Part shown: piece by piece, positions 4,159 through 6,033 of the stretch
Numbering within the stretch: position 1 is the stretch's first letter
Layout of the letters: the number at the start of each line of letters is the position of its first letter
Source: Gammaproteobacteria bacterium
Lineage (GTDB): Bacteria > Pseudomonadota > Gammaproteobacteria > Immundisolibacterales > Immundisolibacteraceae
Assembly (NCBI GenBank): GCA_003526065.1
Contig: DQBD01000013.1
Location: forward strand, 1 to 6,033
Direction of reading: 5' to 3'
DNA: 6,033 bases
The notes under the pieces: model-generated
Seen by the model: only the letters and a program-made list of their open reading frames with translations
What the model was told of the DNA's origin: nothing
The model's database searches: none
Translations under genes and position numbers: made by a program

Positions 4159-5733
4159 ATGCCAAAGGCGCTGCCCGATTGGCTGACCCCGCAACAGTTC
4201 TGGCAGGCGGTGGACGAAATGCGCGCCGTGGTCGGCAAGGACTGGGTCATTTCCGAGGACGGCCCGGCGCTGCGCAGCTACCGTGATGCCTTCTCGCCGG
4301 AGGAAGACGACACCTTCCTGCCGTCGGCGGTGGTGGCCCCGGACGGCGTCGAGCAAATCCAGAAGATCCTCAAGATCGCCAACGACTACCGCGTGCCGCT
4401 GTGGACCATCTCCAGCGGCAAGAACTTCGCCTATGGCGGCCCGGCGCCGCGCAAGGCCGGACACGTGGTGCTGGACCTCAAGCGCATGAACCGCATCCTC
4501 GAGGTCAACGAGGAATTCGGCTACGCCCTGGTCGAGCCGGGCGTCACCTACTTCCAGCTCTACGAATACATCCAGAAAAAAGGCTACAAGCTGTGGATCG
4601 ACCCGGCGGCCCCCGGCTGGGGCAGCGTGCTGGGCAACACACTCGAGCATGGCGTCGGCTACACGCCGTATGGCGACCACTTCATGATGCACTGCGGCAT
4701 GGAGGTGGTGCTGGCCGACGGCACCGTGCTGCGTACCGGCCAGGGCTCGCTGCCGGACACGCAGTGCTGGCAGCTGTTCCAGTACGGCTTCGGGCCGGTT
4801 CTGGACGGCATCTTCTCGCAGTCCAACTTCGGCGTGGTCACCAAGATGGGCATGTGGCTGATGCCGGAGCCGCCCGGCTACATGCCGTTCATGATCACCT
4901 ATGAGCGCGAGGAAGACCTGCACGCCATCACCGAGGCCGTGCGCCCGCTCAAGGTGAGCATGACCATCCCGAACGCCGCCTTCACGGTCGGCCTGCTGTG
5001 GGAGGCATCCATCAAGACCACCCGCGCCCAGTACGGTGACCCCAAGAAGCCGTTGCCGGACAGCGCACTGAAGAAAATCATGTCCGACCACAAGCTCGGC
5101 ATGTGGAACTTCTATGCCGCGCTCTACGGTCCCAAGCCCATGATGGACAACACCCTCAAGGTGGTGCGCGACGCGCTGGGCAGCATTCCGGGCGCCAAGT
5201 TCTACTTCGACGAGGACCGCAAGGGCGATCCGTCCTGGGATTACCGCGTGAAGCTGATGCGCGGGATTCCGAACATGACCGAGTTCAACATGACCAACTG
5301 GGTCGGCGGCTCGGGGGCCCATGTCGACTTCTCGCCCATCTCGCCGACCCGTGGCGAAGACGCCATGCGCCAGTACCAGATGATCAAGACCCGCGCCAAC
5401 GAGTACGGCTTCGACTACCTGGGCGAATTCGCGGTCGGCTGGCGCGACATGCATCACGTGTTCTCGCTCACCTTCGACCGCGCCGACGCCGACGAGCGCC
5501 GCCGGGCGCGCGAACTGTTCAACGTGCTGATCGACGAAGCGGCCAAGGCCGGCTATGGCGAGTACCGCACGCATCTGGCCTTCATGGACAAGATCGCCGG
5601 CACCTACAACTGGAACGACGGCGCGCTGTGGAAACTGCACCACAGACTCAAGGACGCATTGGATCCGAACGGCATCCTGGCCCCCGGCAAGATGGGCATC
5701 TGGCCGCGACACATGCGCGAGGAGGAAGCCTGA
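4159..5733 (+). CDS. Flavoprotein subunit of a p-cresol methylhydroxylase / 4-alkylphenol-type flavocytochrome (VAO family)
   Basis: This 524-residue FAD enzyme of the VAO/PCMH family would oxidise the para side chain of a phenol through a quinone methide. The FAD-binding domain spans roughly 50-240, with SSGKNFAYGG (85-94) and HGVGYTPYGDHFMMHCGMEV (164-183). The C-terminal cap ends in the typical DPNGILAPGKMGIWP (502-516). Phenolate-binding residues correspond to Y92, Y469 and R470 (VAO Y108, Y503, R504). E423 sits where PCMH has catalytic E427, and E375 matches PCMH E380. A151 replaces VAO D170. H388 falls at VAO's covalent H422, with identical 81-residue spacing to the Tyr-Arg pair, while the PCMH linkage Tyr384 is T379 here. 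There is no signal peptide. AAGGAG (4145-4150) lies 8 bases before the ATG. The gene overlaps the cytochrome gene by one base (TGATG), which supports a dehydrogenase with a cytochrome acceptor and not an oxidase. The exact phenol is undetermined. Comparisons are hand alignments from recalled sequences. Confidence 0.9.
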   Translation: MPKALPDWLTPQQFWQAVDEMRAVVGKDWVISEDGPALRSYRDAFSPEEDDTFLPSAVVAPDGVEQIQKILKIANDYRVPLWTISSGKNFAYGGPAPRKAGHVVLDLKRMNRILEVNEEFGYALVEPGVTYFQLYEYIQKKGYKLWIDPAAPGWGSVLGNTLEHGVGYTPYGDHFMMHCGMEVVLADGTVLRTGQGSLPDTQCWQLFQYGFGPVLDGIFSQSNFGVVTKMGMWLMPEPPGYMPFMITYEREEDLHAITEAVRPLKVSMTIPNAAFTVGLLWEASIKTTRAQYGDPKKPLPDSALKKIMSDHKLGMWNFYAALYGPKPMMDNTLKVVRDALGSIPGAKFYFDEDRKGDPSWDYRVKLMRGIPNMTEFNMTNWVGGSGAHVDFSPISPTRGEDAMRQYQMIKTRANEYGFDYLGEFAVGWRDMHHVFSLTFDRADADERRRARELFNVLIDEAAKAGYGEYRTHLAFMDKIAGTYNWNDGALWKLHHRLKDALDPNGILAPGKMGIWPRHMREEEA

Positions 5734-6033
5734 TGCGGCGCACACTGGGACTCCTGTTGCTGGCGGCCAGCCTTGGCGTGTCCGCCTCCGAAAGCGCGCC
5801 GGACGGCGTCGATGCCCGCCCGCGCAGCGGCGAGGCGAGCTGGAAGCTGTTCTGCGAGGGCTGCCACATGCCGGGCCCCGAGGCGCCCGGCACGCGCGTG
5901 CTGGCGGCCCGCCTGGGCTGGGACAAGGCGCCGCTCAAGGGGCGCCAGGATCTCGACCCGACCTACGTCAAGTACGTGGTGCGCCACGGCCTGATCGAGA
6001 TGGCGCCGCTGCGCCCGACCGACATCACCGACG
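5733..6033 (+). CDS. Class I cytochrome c, PchC-like electron acceptor of the flavoprotein, cut by window edge
   Basis: The first 100 residues are present. A Sec signal peptide (MRRTLGLLLLAASLGVSA, with probable cleavage after A18) directs it to the periplasm, where haem c would be attached at C41-E-G-C44-H45. M90 in the IEMAPLRPTDITD segment is the likely distal haem ligand, in the usual class I context of a Met followed by a Pro and a short acidic helix. The ATG at 5733 overlaps the flavoprotein stop by one base (TGATG) and is preceded by AGGAGG (5720-5725) at 7 bases, so the two genes are translationally coupled. By context it should take electrons from the reduced FAD and pass them to the respiratory chain, as PchC does in p-cresol methylhydroxylase. 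Only a few tens of residues are likely missing. Another small periplasmic c-type cytochrome remains possible, but position argues for the subunit role. Confidence 0.9.
   Translation, partial: MRRTLGLLLLAASLGVSASESAPDGVDARPRSGEASWKLFCEGCHMPGPEAPGTRVLAARLGWDKAPLKGRQDLDPTYVKYVVRHGLIEMAPLRPTDITD

Noticed and set aside
4042..5745. Long minus-strand open frame (567 codons) opposite the flavoprotein.
   Set aside because: It is a mirror of the flavoprotein's codon structure. Its product is His/Val/Gly-rich with no domain, and the plus strand has clear family motifs and a ribosome site.

Overview
The window looks like a catabolic gene island from a GC-rich proteobacterium, with strong Shine-Dalgarno sites, tightly packed genes and a strong G/C bias at third codon positions. 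The gene content (a PAH/biphenyl-type Rieske dioxygenase, a LigAB-type extradiol dioxygenase and a p-cresol-methylhydroxylase-like flavocytochrome) points to an aerobic degrader of aromatic compounds. A gammaproteobacterial or betaproteobacterial host, for example an Immundisolibacter-like PAH degrader, is a guess from gene style and not something the sequence proves.

Layout: two gene sets diverge from a 214-base intergenic region (3298-3511). On the minus strand, reading leftward, come a LigA-like small subunit (3297-2911), a LigB-like catalytic subunit of a class III extradiol dioxygenase (2853-2023), a 264-base non-coding gap with hairpins and a possible -10 element, the Rieske ring-hydroxylating dioxygenase alpha subunit (GTG start near 1758, stop 406) and its beta subunit (409 to beyond the left edge). 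Alpha and beta overlap by 4 bases. On the plus strand come a small Tat-signal protein of unknown function (3512-4102), a flavoprotein of the vanillyl-alcohol oxidase / p-cresol methylhydroxylase family (4159-5733) and, overlapping it by one base, a signal-peptide-bearing class I cytochrome c (5733 to beyond the right edge).

Working model (inference): the flavocytochrome oxidises the para side chain of a 4-alkylphenol-type substrate and passes electrons to its c-type cytochrome. The Rieske enzyme dihydroxylates an aromatic ring, and the LigAB-like pair cleaves a catecholic ring. No ferredoxin, ferredoxin reductase, dihydrodiol dehydrogenase or regulator is present, so these must lie outside the window.

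The points most worth following up are: (1) the flavoprotein seems to combine a histidine at the vanillyl-alcohol-oxidase FAD-linkage position with a p-cresol-methylhydroxylase-like catalytic pocket; and (2) an unrecognised Tat-exported protein sits directly ahead of this signal-less flavoprotein, whose cytochrome partner must be outside the cytoplasm. No RNA genes, insertion sequences, CRISPR arrays or phage features were seen.
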